A stretch of 64,000 bases of DNA, taken from the NCBI RefSeq assembly GCF_004803465.1, contig NZ_SRSF01000004.1, forward strand, positions 329,813 to 393,812, read 5' to 3'. Shown one piece after another: positions 44,752 through 54,567 of the stretch (the first letter of the stretch is position 1; each line of letters starts with the position of its first letter). This DNA is from Neolewinella litorea (lineage in GTDB: Bacteria; Bacteroidota; Bacteroidia; Chitinophagales; Saprospiraceae). The notes below the pieces were generated by a model. It searched no databases and had not been told where the DNA came from. It was given only the letters and a program-made list of their open reading frames with translations. The position numbers were made by a program, and so were the translations under genes.

Positions 44752-45402
44752 TTGTTAAAGCGTCGCTTAGTGCTTGTAACTGCCCTTTCCCAAAACTATC
44801 CATCCGCTCAATCCTCGGCGCTGGACGACCTGCATCCCGCCGAACCCCGGTGGTTTGCCGTGCGTGTGGGTCACCGGAAGGAGAAAGTGGTTGCGCGGCA
44901 GTTGGAACTCGAAGGTGTCGAATGCTTTCTTCCTTTGCGGGAGCGCCCTTTCAGGTACAAATCCAAGACCGGGGTGCGTCAAATCCCCCTTATTGGCGGC
45001 TACCTCTTTGTACGAATCGTTGCCCAACAGGCGATCGTGGTGCAGCGACAGCATTTCGTCTTCGGCTTCGTGAAACTGGGCCGGGAGAGACGACAGGTAA
45101 AGCCGCACGAGATCGAACTCCTCAAGCGTCTTTCCACTGACAATACCCTGGAATGGGTGGTAGAAGAGAAGATTGAGGCATTAAGTCCGGGTACTTTGGT
45201 TGAAATTTGCCGGGGACCCCTGGCCGGCGTGCGGGGGCACTACGTCAACGCGAAAAACAAAAAGACCTTTATCATTTCCTTCGGAGGGCTCGATGCCCGC
45301 CTCATGACTCTTGAGGTTTCACCTCGTGATGTCGTGCCCCTCGACGGCGATGTTTTACCTTCGGACCCTTCGCCCCGCGAAGGCCAAAAGAAACTTTGGT
45401 AG
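44752..45402 (+). CDS. UpxY-type NusG-like transcription antiterminator
   Basis: 216 residues by TTG at 44752, or 210 by GTG at 44770; no ATG fits. The NGN domain is WFAVRVGHRKEKVVARQLELEGVECFLPLRERPFRYKSKTGVRQIPLIGGYLFVRI, and a KOW-like part follows at IEALSPGTLVEICRGPLAGVRGHYVNAKNKKTFIISF. Such NusG paralogues bind paused polymerase at the start of capsule operons and keep it going through the long transcript; in Bacteroides the upxY genes sit first in their loci, as here. It leads the 19-kb locus on the plus strand. It is not the housekeeping NusG because of the locus position and divergent sequence. Confidence 0.88.
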   Translation: MLKRRLVLVTALSQNYPSAQSSALDDLHPAEPRWFAVRVGHRKEKVVARQLELEGVECFLPLRERPFRYKSKTGVRQIPLIGGYLFVRIVAQQAIVVQRQHFVFGFVKLGRERRQVKPHEIELLKRLSTDNTLEWVVEEKIEALSPGTLVEICRGPLAGVRGHYVNAKNKKTFIISFGGLDARLMTLEVSPRDVVPLDGDVLPSDPSPREGQKKLW

Positions 45403-45505
45403 TAGTGTTTACCAAGTCGGGAAGTGTGCCGCGGATGCGGATCGGACAAAGTGACCTCGACACATGGACGGCGAAGCCGTACGCGCAAGCAACTGATCGC
45501 ATTTC

Positions 45506-46810
45506 TTGAAGCGGGTACTGATCGTCTCCTACTACTGGCCACCATCCGGTGGGATCGCCGTACTGCGGTGCCTCAAATTTGCCAAATACCTCCGCCGGTA
45601 CGGCTGGGAGCCCGTCATTTTTACCGCGGAGAACGCTCACTATCCAACCCTGGATACGAGCAACGATAAGGATTTGCCGGAGAATCTGGAAATCATTCGT
45701 CAGCCCATCTGGGAGCCCTACGCCTGGTACAAGAAATTCATGGGAAAACCCGCGGACGAGAACGTCAACAACGTCTTCTATACCGACGAAGCGGAAGGCG
45801 GGTGGAAGCATGAGCTGGCGGTCTGGGTCCGGAGTAACTTCTTTATACCCGACTCCCGGGCCACCTGGATCAGGGGCTCGGTCAACCGCATCCTGGAATA
45901 CCTTAAGGACAACCCGGTGGATGCTATACTATCCGACGGGCCGCCGCACTCCAACACCCGCATCGCTACCCTGGTGAGCCGGGCCACCGGGCTGCCGTGG
46001 CTGGCGGACTTCCAGGATCCCTGGACCCAGGTCGACTACTACCAGATGCTGAACCTGACGGATCGGGCGAGAAAGAAACACGAGCGACAGGAGCAGGAAG
46101 CCTTCCGGCAGGCGAGTCTGATCACCATCGTAAGTCCGAGCTGGAAAACAGACCTCGAAAATATCGGTGCCCGTAACGTCCGGGTGCTTTACTGGGGTTA
46201 CGACCCCGATGATTTTAACGGATTGCAGCGCGAAGCCCACCAAAAATTTACCCTGACCCACCTCGGCATCATGGGGCACGACCGCAATCCGGAGGTGCTT
46301 TTCCGAGCGATTGCCCAGCTGAAAAAGGAAGTTCCGGGCTTTGCGGATGATTTCGAGTTGCGCCTGTACGGGCAGGTGGATCATCGAGTCAAACTGGCCA
46401 TCGAATCTTACGGCATTTCCGCGCAGACCAATTTCGCGGGTACGGTGACCCGCCGGCAGGCCCTGCAGGAAACCCTTGACAGCCACCTACTGCTGTTATT
46501 GCTTAACCAGCAGGACAACGCGGCAGGCCGCATACCCGGTAAGTTCTTCGAATATTTGGCCGCGCGCCGGCCTATCCTGACCTTCGGGCCAGCAGACGGC
46601 AACGTGGCCGACATCATGGCGCGAACCGACAGTGGTTGCACCTTTGGGTACGATACGGAACCCGCGCGCGTCGCCGAATACCTGCGCGAAGCCCACCAAT
46701 CTTTCCGCCGGGGAGGTACGGTGGAGCTTGATCGGAAGGTCATTAAGGAGTACAGCCACCCCCGTCTGGTGAAGCAGTTAGCGGGCTGGCTCAACGAGAT
46801 TGCTGCATGA
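45506..46810 (+). CDS. Family 4-like glycosyltransferase
   Basis: 434 residues with TTG start at 45506 (MKRVLIVSYYWPPSGGIAVLRCLKFAKYL), the only start that gives the usual Rossmann N-terminus. The GT-B fold shows as DAILSDGPPHSNTRIATLVSRATGLPWLADFQDPW in the N-terminal half and the donor side FTLTHLGIMGHDRNPEVLFRAIAQL, FAGTVTRRQALQETLDSHLLLLLLNQ, AAGRIPGKFFEYLAARRPIL, with the usual E-x7-E-like pair around KFFEYLA. It adds a sugar to the surface glycan at the cytoplasmic face. The TGA overlaps the ATG of rfbB. Confidence 0.85.
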   Translation: MKRVLIVSYYWPPSGGIAVLRCLKFAKYLRRYGWEPVIFTAENAHYPTLDTSNDKDLPENLEIIRQPIWEPYAWYKKFMGKPADENVNNVFYTDEAEGGWKHELAVWVRSNFFIPDSRATWIRGSVNRILEYLKDNPVDAILSDGPPHSNTRIATLVSRATGLPWLADFQDPWTQVDYYQMLNLTDRARKKHERQEQEAFRQASLITIVSPSWKTDLENIGARNVRVLYWGYDPDDFNGLQREAHQKFTLTHLGIMGHDRNPEVLFRAIAQLKKEVPGFADDFELRLYGQVDHRVKLAIESYGISAQTNFAGTVTRRQALQETLDSHLLLLLLNQQDNAAGRIPGKFFEYLAARRPILTFGPADGNVADIMARTDSGCTFGYDTEPARVAEYLREAHQSFRRGGTVELDRKVIKEYSHPRLVKQLAGWLNEIAA

Positions 46811-47808
46811 TCACCAAGACCATTCTGGTAACCGGGGGGGCGGGATTCATCGGTTCTCACTTGGTAGAACATCTGGTGCGCACGTATCCGCACTACAACA
46901 TTATCAACCTAGATGCCCTGACCTACGCCGGCAATCTGGCCAACGTGAGCGCGGTAGCAGAGGCTGATAACTACAGTTTCTTGGAGGTTGACATTACGGA
47001 CCTCGATGCTGTCCGGAAAATCTTCGCGATCTATCCCATCGATACGGTCATTCACCTGGCTGCCGAGAGCCATGTGGACCGCAGTATCGAGGATCCCCTG
47101 ATTTTTGTGCGAACCAACGTAGTCGGTACCACTACCCTGCTGCAGGCGGCCCACGAAGCCTGGAAAGGAAGCTTTGGCGGCAAACTGTTCTACCACGTCT
47201 CCACCGATGAGGTGTATGGATCATTGGGGGAAACCGGTGCCTTTACGGAGGACACGCCTTATGACCCCCGCAGTCCCTATTCGGCCTCCAAGGCGGGCAG
47301 CGATCACTTCGTGCGGGCCTGGTACCACACTTACGGTATGCCCGTAGTCATCAGTAACTGCTCCAACAATTACGGACCGCGGCAGTATCCGGAAAAGCTT
47401 ATTCCGGTCATCATACACAACGCCGTACTCGACCGGCCTATTCCGGTATACGGCAAAGGCATCAACGTAAGGGACTGGCTATACGTCGGAGACCACGTAG
47501 CGGCGATTGACCTGATTTTGCATCGGGGACGGGTAGGGGAGACCTACAACGTCGGCGGCAACAACGAGTGGCGCAACATTGACCTGGTACGCCGGATCTG
47601 CGGCACGGTGGACGAGCAACTGGGCCGGAAGCTGGGCACCAGCGAGGCTTTGATCGCCTTCGTGCCGGACCGGGCCGGTCACGACCTGAGGTACGCCATA
47701 GACGCCGAGAAGATTCGGACGGAACTGGGCTGGACGCCCCAAACAGATTTAACACAGGGGCTGGAAGAAACCGTAGCCTGGTACCTGAAAGAATTTTCCG
47801 CCGCATGA
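46807..47808 (+). CDS. rfbB: dTDP-glucose 4,6-dehydratase
   Basis: 333 residues. NAD-binding [15 protein letters not shown], the substrate region [15 protein letters not shown], catalytic [39 protein letters not shown] with YxxxK, and [32 protein letters not shown]. It turns dTDP-glucose into dTDP-4-keto-6-deoxyglucose for rhamnose and other deoxysugars. Its ATG overlaps the glycosyltransferase stop and its stop overlaps the rfbA start (ATGA both times). Confidence 0.96.
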   Translation: MITKTILVTGGAGFIGSHLVEHLVRTYPHYNIINLDALTYAGNLANVSAVAEADNYSFLEVDITDLDAVRKIFAIYPIDTVIHLAAESHVDRSIEDPLIFVRTNVVGTTTLLQAAHEAWKGSFGGKLFYHVSTDEVYGSLGETGAFTEDTPYDPRSPYSASKAGSDHFVRAWYHTYGMPVVISNCSNNYGPRQYPEKLIPVIIHNAVLDRPIPVYGKGINVRDWLYVGDHVAAIDLILHRGRVGETYNVGGNNEWRNIDLVRRICGTVDEQLGRKLGTSEALIAFVPDRAGHDLRYAIDAEKIRTELGWTPQTDLTQGLEETVAWYLKEFSAA

Positions 47809-48674
47809 AGGGGATAATCCTGGCCGGCGGCAGCGGCACGCGCTTGTACCCCATCACCCTGGCGGTGTGCAAGCAACTGATGCCGATCTACGACAAGCCG
47901 ATGATCTATTATCCGCTGTCGGTACTGATGCTGGCCGGGATACGAGAGATTCTCATCATTACTACCCCGGAAGACGGCCCAGCCTTCCAGCGTCTATTGG
48001 GCGATGGCAGCCGGCTCGGTTGCCGCTTCGCCTACGCCACTCAGGCCGAACCCAATGGCTTGGCCCAGGCCTTCGTGATCGGAGAAGAATTCATCAACGG
48101 CGACCCTTGTGCCCTCATCCTGGGCGACAACATCTTCTACGGGGCCGGCCTCACCGAGCTCTTACAGGAGAGCGCCCGACTTAAGCAGGGCGCGCGCATC
48201 TTCGCCTACGCTGTGCAGGACCCAGAGCGCTACGGTATCGTGGAATTCGACGACCAGCAGCGTGCGGTGTCCATCGAGGAAAAACCCCAGCGGCCGAAGA
48301 GCCGCTACGCGGTTCCGGGACTCTACTTCTACGACGCCGACGTGGTAGAAATTGCCAAGAACATCACCCCCAGCCCCCGGGGGGAATACGAAATCACCGA
48401 CGTCAACCGCCACTACCTTGACAGGGGAAAACTGGAAGTGGGCATCATGCGCCGCGGTACCGCCTGGCTCGACACCGGCACGGTGGACAGTCTCCACGAT
48501 GCCTCGGAGTTCGTCCGCGTCATTGAGAAGCGGCAGGGATATAAGGCGGGTTGTATTGAGGAGGTGGCCTGGCGGATGGGATGGATTGGTAATGAGCAAA
48601 TGCAAGAAATAGCCGGTCCGCTCCGGAAAAGCAGCTACGGACAGTACCTTGATAATCTATTGTTGACAAAGTGA
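47805..48674 (+). CDS. rfbA: Glucose-1-phosphate thymidylyltransferase
   Basis: 289 residues. The N-terminal nucleotide-binding motif is [44 protein letters not shown], followed by [60 protein letters not shown] and [20 protein letters not shown]. It makes dTDP-glucose from dTTP and glucose 1-phosphate. ATG and stop overlap its neighbours by 4 bp. Length matches RmlA. Confidence 0.97.
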   Translation: MKGIILAGGSGTRLYPITLAVCKQLMPIYDKPMIYYPLSVLMLAGIREILIITTPEDGPAFQRLLGDGSRLGCRFAYATQAEPNGLAQAFVIGEEFINGDPCALILGDNIFYGAGLTELLQESARLKQGARIFAYAVQDPERYGIVEFDDQQRAVSIEEKPQRPKSRYAVPGLYFYDADVVEIAKNITPSPRGEYEITDVNRHYLDRGKLEVGIMRRGTAWLDTGTVDSLHDASEFVRVIEKRQGYKAGCIEEVAWRMGWIGNEQMQEIAGPLRKSSYGQYLDNLLLTK

Positions 48675-50482
48675 AAAAGCAGGCCAAAAAACTGTTGCCG
48701 AAGCAGATGCTGCGGTACTTCACGTTCTTCTACAGGTATCTGGGGGAAAGCATTTTCTATGCTTTGGTAGCTTCCATGTTCGTGGCGCTGCTGGACGGAA
48801 TCGGTTTGACCATGTTCATTCCCCTTCTCAAAGTGACCGACAGCAGTGCCAATGCGGCGGATGCGGGGGCGGACATGGGGGATATGGCTATTGTAACTGA
48901 CACGATTGAGGCTGTAGGAGTATCCCTGACCACCACGAATGTTCTACTCATCATGTTAGTGTTCTTTTCGCTGAAGGGAGTGGCTAAATTCTTCGCGGAT
49001 TACTATCTGGTTATTCTCCGTCAGCGGTTTGCCAACAAAGTACGGTTACGCAACATGGAGCTTCTTGCCGGGTACGACTACCGCGCTTTCTCCACCGCGG
49101 ACTCCGGGAAAATTCAAAATACTTTTAGCGGAGAAGTAGAAAGGCTGAATGGTGCCTTCCGCTCATACTTCAGTATGATGCAGTATGGCATCATGACTTG
49201 CGTGTACGTGATGATGGCATACATTGCGAACCCTCGTTTTGCGCTGATTGTAGCAATTGGCGGAATATTATCCAATGTAGCATTCAGCAAAATATACCAG
49301 ATTACTAAAAAAGCTAGCCGTCAGATCACCTCAAAGACACATTCCTTCCAGGGCTACCTCATTCAAAGTGTTACGAGTTTTAAGTTCCTGAAAGCTACCA
49401 ATCTCATTCAGGCTTATAAGAAAAGAGTGGATGAAACGATATTGGGAGTTGAAATGGAACAACGGCGCGTCGGAACGATGAACAGCGTTGCCACCGCCAT
49501 CAGGGAGCCTATCATTATGGGAATCGTTGTACTGGCCATTCTTATACAAATTAAAGTGTTTGGCGGGGTTTTGGGGACAATTATCCTGAGTTTATTGTTT
49601 TTCTATCGTGGCCTCAGTTTTCTTGTTGCCGTACAAAATTATTACAACACTTTCCTTGGGACGTCAGGCTCAATAGAAAACATGGAATCCTTCGTGGCTG
49701 ACTTGGAGCTAAATCAGGAAATTACGGGAAGCAAAACTATAGAAAAGTTAAATCACTCCGTTGTACTTAATAACTTGTCATACAGTTACGAAGACTATGA
49801 TCTTTTACAAGAAGTAAATTTATCGATTCGTAAAAATGAAACAGTCGGAATAGTCGGTGAAAGTGGTACCGGAAAAACCACCTTGGTCAATATTATGTGT
49901 GGCCTTTTGAAGGTTAGTCCAGGCATGTTGCTCATTGATGGCAAAGATATCATGGATGTAGATGCATATACTCTCCGGGACAGGATCGGTTACGTAACCC
50001 AGGAAGCACAGGTTTTCAGCGACACGATCTACAACAATGTGAGTTTTTGGAAGGAGCGGACGAAAGAAAGCGAGCGCGAAGTTTGGAGGGCGTTAAAACT
50101 GGCTCACGCCGAGCAATTTGTTCGTGCCCTCCCCAAGCAACTGGACTCTGTAATTGGTATCAATGGCGTGAATCTCAGTGGTGGACAACGGCAGCGAATT
50201 TCGATTGCACGTGAATTGTACCGGGATATCGATATTCTCGTTTTGGACGAGGCCACGTCCGCACTAGATTCTCAAAGTGAAAACCTCATACAGGAGAATA
50301 TTGAAAGTCTTTCGGGCAGCTACACCATGATTGTAATTGCCCATCGGCTTTCTACCATCCGCAAGGCCGATAAGATATTATATCTGAAGCCCGGTGGAAG
50401 CTACGAGATAGGGACGTTCGACGATCTTTTCAAGACTTCCGCGACCTTTCAAAATATGGTCGCGCTACAGGCAATCGGATAG
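48671..50482 (+). CDS. MsbA-type ABC exporter (fused permease and ATPase)
   Basis: 603 residues, GTG start overlapping the rfbA stop (GTGA). Six membrane helices occupy about residues 20-330. The ATPase domain has Walker [10 protein letters not shown], signature [32 protein letters not shown] with Walker B, and the H-loop VIAHRL. The membrane part starts with a helical amphipathic region typical of lipid exporters. In a polysaccharide locus with no visible Wzx it could flip lipid-linked glycan units or export glycolipid. DNA from here rightward is AT-richer than before. Confidence 0.88.
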   Translation: MKKQAKKLLPKQMLRYFTFFYRYLGESIFYALVASMFVALLDGIGLTMFIPLLKVTDSSANAADAGADMGDMAIVTDTIEAVGVSLTTTNVLLIMLVFFSLKGVAKFFADYYLVILRQRFANKVRLRNMELLAGYDYRAFSTADSGKIQNTFSGEVERLNGAFRSYFSMMQYGIMTCVYVMMAYIANPRFALIVAIGGILSNVAFSKIYQITKKASRQITSKTHSFQGYLIQSVTSFKFLKATNLIQAYKKRVDETILGVEMEQRRVGTMNSVATAIREPIIMGIVVLAILIQIKVFGGVLGTIILSLLFFYRGLSFLVAVQNYYNTFLGTSGSIENMESFVADLELNQEITGSKTIEKLNHSVVLNNLSYSYEDYDLLQEVNLSIRKNETVGIVGESGTGKTTLVNIMCGLLKVSPGMLLIDGKDIMDVDAYTLRDRIGYVTQEAQVFSDTIYNNVSFWKERTKESEREVWRALKLAHAEQFVRALPKQLDSVIGINGVNLSGGQRQRISIARELYRDIDILVLDEATSALDSQSENLIQENIESLSGSYTMIVIAHRLSTIRKADKILYLKPGGSYEIGTFDDLFKTSATFQNMVALQAIG

Positions 50483-50496
50483 TTGATCAACATAGC

Positions 50497-51546
50497 ATGA
50501 TATTAGTTACCGGATCGGCTGGATTCATTGGTTTTCATCTTGCAGAAAGGTTAGTACGCGACGGGGAGCAGGTTATTGGGCTCGATGTGATCAATGATTA
50601 CTATGATGTCGGCTTAAAGTGTGGGCGGCTGGCGGAATCTGGTGTTGCCAGAAAAGACATAACCTATGGTGAATTAGCGCAAAGCACCAAGCATCCTAAT
50701 TACCGTTTTATTCAATTGAACCTCACCGACAAGGATAAATTACATGCACTATTTGCCGCAGAAAAATTCGGTACTGTAGTCAATCTTGCCGCGCAGGCGG
50801 GGGTGCGGTACAGCTTGGAAAATCCGCTGGCTTATATTGATAGTAATATTGTCGGTTTTACCAACGTCCTTGAGGCATGCCGCTACCATGGCGTAAAGCA
50901 CTTGGTATATGCCTCCAGTTCCAGCGTGTACGGCTTAAACGAAAAAATGCCGCTTTCCGTCCACGATAATGTCGATCATCCAATCAGTTTTTACGCCGCT
51001 ACGAAGAAGAGTAACGAACTGATGGCTCATACGTACAGCCATCTGTTTGGCCTGGCAACAACGGGGCTTCGCTTCTTTACCGTATACGGACCCTGGGGTC
51101 GCCCTGATATGGCGTTTTTTCTCTTTACGGAGGCTATTCTTAAGCGTAAACCCATACAAGTTTTTAATCACGGTAAAACGGTGCGTGATTTCACGTATAT
51201 AGACGACATCGTGGAAGGGATTGTCCGGGTGATGCATAACCCGTCCACGGGTAACCCTAAGTGGAGTGGGAATCATCCCGATCCAAGTACGGCACCCGGG
51301 CCCTACCAGCTATACAACATAGGAAGCAATAACCCGATCAAGTTAGTGGATTTTATCGCGGCTATAGAGGAAGAACTCCAGCTGCCGGCCGAAAAACAAT
51401 TCATGGAAATTCAGGCAGGTGATGTACCGGCAACCAGCGCTGACATTAGTAGCCTGGTAGCTGATTTAGGGTACACGCCAGAGACATCGATAAAGGAGGG
51501 TGTAGGCAAATTCGTTGCCTGGTACCGAAAGTTTTATAAGCAGTAG
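50497..51546 (+). CDS. NAD-dependent epimerase, UDP-glucuronate 4-epimerase-like
   Basis: 349 residues. TGSAGFIGFHLAERL, the long insert DVINDYYDVGLKCGRLAESGV typical of the UDP-glucuronate 4-epimerase group, VVNLAAQAGVRYSLENPLAYIDSNIVGFTNVLEACR, YASSSSVYGLNEKMPLSV, and YAATKKSNELMAHTYSHLFG with YxxxK, then RFFTVYGPWGRPDMA. It interconverts UDP-glucuronate and UDP-galacturonate by homology. No UDP-glucose dehydrogenase with certain matching specificity is seen; the dehydrogenase downstream may be of the N-acetyl sugar kind. Confidence 0.85.
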   Translation: MILVTGSAGFIGFHLAERLVRDGEQVIGLDVINDYYDVGLKCGRLAESGVARKDITYGELAQSTKHPNYRFIQLNLTDKDKLHALFAAEKFGTVVNLAAQAGVRYSLENPLAYIDSNIVGFTNVLEACRYHGVKHLVYASSSSVYGLNEKMPLSVHDNVDHPISFYAATKKSNELMAHTYSHLFGLATTGLRFFTVYGPWGRPDMAFFLFTEAILKRKPIQVFNHGKTVRDFTYIDDIVEGIVRVMHNPSTGNPKWSGNHPDPSTAPGPYQLYNIGSNNPIKLVDFIAAIEEELQLPAEKQFMEIQAGDVPATSADISSLVADLGYTPETSIKEGVGKFVAWYRKFYKQ

Positions 51547-51700
51547 GTGTTGGGCTGAGATTTATTAATAAACATGGTCCAATCCCCAAGGCAACCTGAA
51601 ATGAATTAGGAAAAAATACATAAGAAGGACTAAGTTTATAGTAAACATACTAGGGGGGTGTTGCAAAACATCTAATTATTTTTTCATTCATCAGCATTTT

Positions 51701-53026
51701 ATGACCCAAATTTCACCGATCGACAGGCTCGCCGCTTATACCTCACATTCAGAAGCTATTTCCGTGATTGGCCTTGGGTACGTTGGGTTACCTTTAGCCC
51801 TGTTGCTTGCCAACAAATACCGGGTGATTGGTTTTGACATTAGTTCCGAGCGGGTGAAGTTGATGCAGCAAGGAAGTGATCCAAGTAAAGAACTGGCGAA
51901 TGAGGCGTTTTGCAGTAAAAATATTGAGTTCACTGCTGATCCCTCTAGGCTTCGCGACGCTTCCTTCCATATCGTTGCCGTACCTACACCAATTAATGCA
52001 TCCCGTGAACCAAATCTCAAGCCTTTGCTTGGCGCCTCGGAAACTGTGGGTAAAGCCCTCAAAAAGGGCGATATAGTGGTTTACGAATCCACAGTTTATC
52101 CTGGTTGTACGGAGGAAGATTGCGTGCCCGTTTTGGAAAGGGAAAGTGGACTGACTTTCGGTGAGGATTTCTTTGCGGGATATAGCCCTGAGCGGATCAA
52201 CCCGGGTGATAAAGTTCACACGGTCGATAAGATCCTGAAAATTGTCGCCGGGAGTGATCCTGATACTACGGAAGTCGTTGCCGGGATTTATGGCAGTGTG
52301 GTAACTGCCGGACTGCACCGGGCGCCAAGTATTAAAGTCGCCGAGGCCGCGAAGGTAATAGAGAATGCCCAGCGGGATCTGAATATTAGCTTCGTTAACG
52401 AATTGAGCATCATTTTTAAAAAGTTGGGTATAGATACCCAGGAAGTACTGACGGCTGCCGGCACAAAATGGAATTTTCTGAAATTCCAACCTGGCCTGGT
52501 CGGCGGACACTGTATAAGTGTCGACCCATATTACTTACTCCATAAGGCCAAGCAGGTAGGCTACGAGCCCGAAGTGATTGCCAGTGGCCGGCGGGTCAAT
52601 GATGGGATGCCGGCATTCATCGCTAAGGAGCTGACTCAGCTACTTCTCCAGCGGAACATCAATCCCAAGCAAGCCAAAGTGCTAGTTATGGGGGCTACCT
52701 TCAAGGAGAATGTTGCTGATATCCGTAACTCCAAGATATTCGATGTAGTCAATGAATTGATGAACTATTTTATCAATGTTCATCTAGTGGATCCTTATGC
52801 CAATCCCAACGAAGTTGCAAGAGAATATCGCATTAGCATGCAGGATGAGCCGGGGAAAAGTTATGATGCAGTCATCGTAGCTGTTGCTCATCGTGAATAC
52901 TGTGATCGCGATCTCGATTATTTCCGTGATCTTTCAAAGCCCGGACAAGATCTTATCCTTTTCGATTTGAAAGCCCTATTCGACCGCAATGATGCTAGGA
53001 AGGGTGAGGTGATTTGGCGCTTATAG
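51701..53026 (+). CDS. Nucleotide-sugar dehydrogenase, TviB/WbpA-like
   Basis: 441 residues. The NAD motif is VIGLGYVGLPLALLLANKYRVIGFDI; the catalytic region is GLVGGHCISVDPYYLLHKAKQVGYEPEVI with the essential Cys in GGHC, and the C-terminal domain has KVLVMGATFKENVADIRNSK. AVPTPIN and YESTVYPGCTEEDCVPVLERESGL are typical of UDP-N-acetylglucosamine or UDP-GalNAc 6-dehydrogenases such as TviB and WbpA, which make uronic acids. It is preceded by a 154-bp AT-rich gap with no clear promoter and begins the second half of the locus. Confidence 0.88.
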   Translation: MTQISPIDRLAAYTSHSEAISVIGLGYVGLPLALLLANKYRVIGFDISSERVKLMQQGSDPSKELANEAFCSKNIEFTADPSRLRDASFHIVAVPTPINASREPNLKPLLGASETVGKALKKGDIVVYESTVYPGCTEEDCVPVLERESGLTFGEDFFAGYSPERINPGDKVHTVDKILKIVAGSDPDTTEVVAGIYGSVVTAGLHRAPSIKVAEAAKVIENAQRDLNISFVNELSIIFKKLGIDTQEVLTAAGTKWNFLKFQPGLVGGHCISVDPYYLLHKAKQVGYEPEVIASGRRVNDGMPAFIAKELTQLLLQRNINPKQAKVLVMGATFKENVADIRNSKIFDVVNELMNYFINVHLVDPYANPNEVAREYRISMQDEPGKSYDAVIVAVAHREYCDRDLDYFRDLSKPGQDLILFDLKALFDRNDARKGEVIWRL

Positions 53027-53039
53027 TACCCGTAGAATT

Positions 53040-53789
53040 ATGTTCTCCTTCTTTCGCCGCCATTCATCCATCCCCTTTGGCTACGCCGATCTAGGCGTAG
53101 ATATGCATAGCCATATTTTACCGGGAATTGACGATGGGGCGCCTGACGTAGCATCAGCCGTGAAACTTGTCAAGGGATTAGTTGATCTGGGTTACCATAA
53201 ACTGATCGCTACGCCTCATATAATGATGGATCTGCACCCAAATACTCCAGCAACGATCCGGACGGCTATGGATGAACTGCGGGCAGCAGTGGCTGTTGCA
53301 GGAATTAAGGTTGAGCTTGAGGCCGCAGCCGAATACATGCTAGATGAAAACTTTGCCTCACTTTTGAATGCCAATGAGTACCTGCTTACACTAGATGGAA
53401 GGACAGTTCTGATAGAGTTTCCTCAAGCCGGAGCTCCTCCAAACTGGGAAGAAACCTTCTTTACGCTTCAAACAAAAGGTTACCGCATCGTCTTGGCTCA
53501 CCCGGAACGCTATCGCTACTGGGCGGGAGATATCAATGTGTACCAAAGGATGCGGGACAAGAGCGTCCAGTTGCAGCTCAATTTACTATCTTTGTCGGGG
53601 TACTATGGCAAAGGGCCGGCAAGGTGGGGCAAAGAACTGCTTGATCAGAATCTAGCTTCTTATTTGGGCACAGACCTTCACCACGAACGGCACCTTCATG
53701 CTTTGGCAAAATTCCCCTGGCAAAAAAATTGGACAAAAAATACCTCGCGCGATTGGAATAATGTCCAGTTGCGCTCACTTAAAAACTAG
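53040..53789 (+). CDS. CpsB/CapC-family PHP-type tyrosine phosphatase
   Basis: 249 residues of the PHP metal-dependent fold: DLGVDMHSHILPGIDDGAPDVASAVKLVKGLVDLGYHKLIATPHIM with the metal-binding HxH and DD, ELEAAAEYMLDE, IEFPQAGAPPNWEETFFTL, IVLAHPERYRYW and GTDLHHERHLHAL. In capsule loci this enzyme removes phosphate from the Wzc-type tyrosine kinase and so sets chain length. It overlaps the start of the export gene by 29 bp and the kinase is two genes downstream, which fits that job. Confidence 0.92.
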   Translation: MFSFFRRHSSIPFGYADLGVDMHSHILPGIDDGAPDVASAVKLVKGLVDLGYHKLIATPHIMMDLHPNTPATIRTAMDELRAAVAVAGIKVELEAAAEYMLDENFASLLNANEYLLTLDGRTVLIEFPQAGAPPNWEETFFTLQTKGYRIVLAHPERYRYWAGDINVYQRMRDKSVQLQLNLLSLSGYYGKGPARWGKELLDQNLASYLGTDLHHERHLHALAKFPWQKNWTKNTSRDWNNVQLRSLKN

Positions 53790-54558
53790 TCTGTTGTTAG
53801 CAAGAATTCTTTTCATCTGTGTGCTTGGTTTTCTATTCAGTAGTTGCATTCAGCACCGTGAGCTGCTCAATTTTAGCGAGGGGGAATTCCCTGATAGTGT
53901 AGCTAATACGCCCCCATTAATGATCATCCAGCCGGATGACTTATTATCAATTCAGGTTATCACGCCTGATGTGGAGACATCGGCACCATACAACCTTTTT
54001 CCAAGTAATACAAATATCACCAGCTCCGGTGGCAGTCGACCCCTTGTTGGATACCTTGTTGATGCTACGGGAAAGATCGAATTTCCCGGGATCGGGCGTA
54101 TGGAGGTAGCCGGAATGACCGTTGAGGAGTTAAAGCAAAAGTTACAAACTGGATTAAGTGACCTCCTTATTAATCCTGCGATCATTATCCGATTCATAAA
54201 CTTTAGAATTACGGTTGACGGAGAAGTAAATACTCCCGGGTCTTTCATCATGCCTAACGAGCGAGTAACTGTGCTGGATGCTACTGGATTGGCCAGTGGG
54301 TTGACAGAGTACGCAAACCGCACCAACATCCTAATTATTCGAGAGCAGAATGGAGAGAGGCAATTTGGGCGCATCAATTTGCGGGATCGCGATGTTGTCA
54401 ATTCCCCTTACTACTATTTACGCCAGAACGACTATATATATGTTGAACCGTTACCGGAGCGTACCGCCACGGTTCGTGATCAGACGCAGCGTATTGTGCA
54501 GTGGGGCAGCGTGGGAGCTTCTTTAATTTCACTCATCTTTGTCATTTTCAGCCGTTAA
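53761..54558 (+). CDS. Wza-like polysaccharide export lipoprotein
   Basis: 265 residues from ATG at 53761 (MSSCAHLKTSLLLARILFICVLGFLFSSC), ending in a lipobox, so an outer-membrane lipoprotein. The poly-export region is PLMIIQPDDLLSIQVIT, GYLVDATGKIEFPGIGRMEVAGMTVEELKQKLQTGL, and SLBB repeats near FRITVDGEVNTPGSFIMPNERVTVLDATGLASGLTEYANRTNILIIRE. The C-terminus has a membrane-like helix (VQWGSVGASLISLIFVIFS), unlike Wza of Escherichia coli but frequent in Bacteroidetes. Forms the outer-membrane exit pore with the kinase gene downstream. An upstream in-frame start at 53698 would be deep in the phosphatase gene. Confidence 0.88.
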   Translation: MSSCAHLKTSLLLARILFICVLGFLFSSCIQHRELLNFSEGEFPDSVANTPPLMIIQPDDLLSIQVITPDVETSAPYNLFPSNTNITSSGGSRPLVGYLVDATGKIEFPGIGRMEVAGMTVEELKQKLQTGLSDLLINPAIIIRFINFRITVDGEVNTPGSFIMPNERVTVLDATGLASGLTEYANRTNILIIREQNGERQFGRINLRDRDVVNSPYYYLRQNDYIYVEPLPERTATVRDQTQRIVQWGSVGASLISLIFVIFSR

Positions 54559-54567
54559 CTAGTCGTA

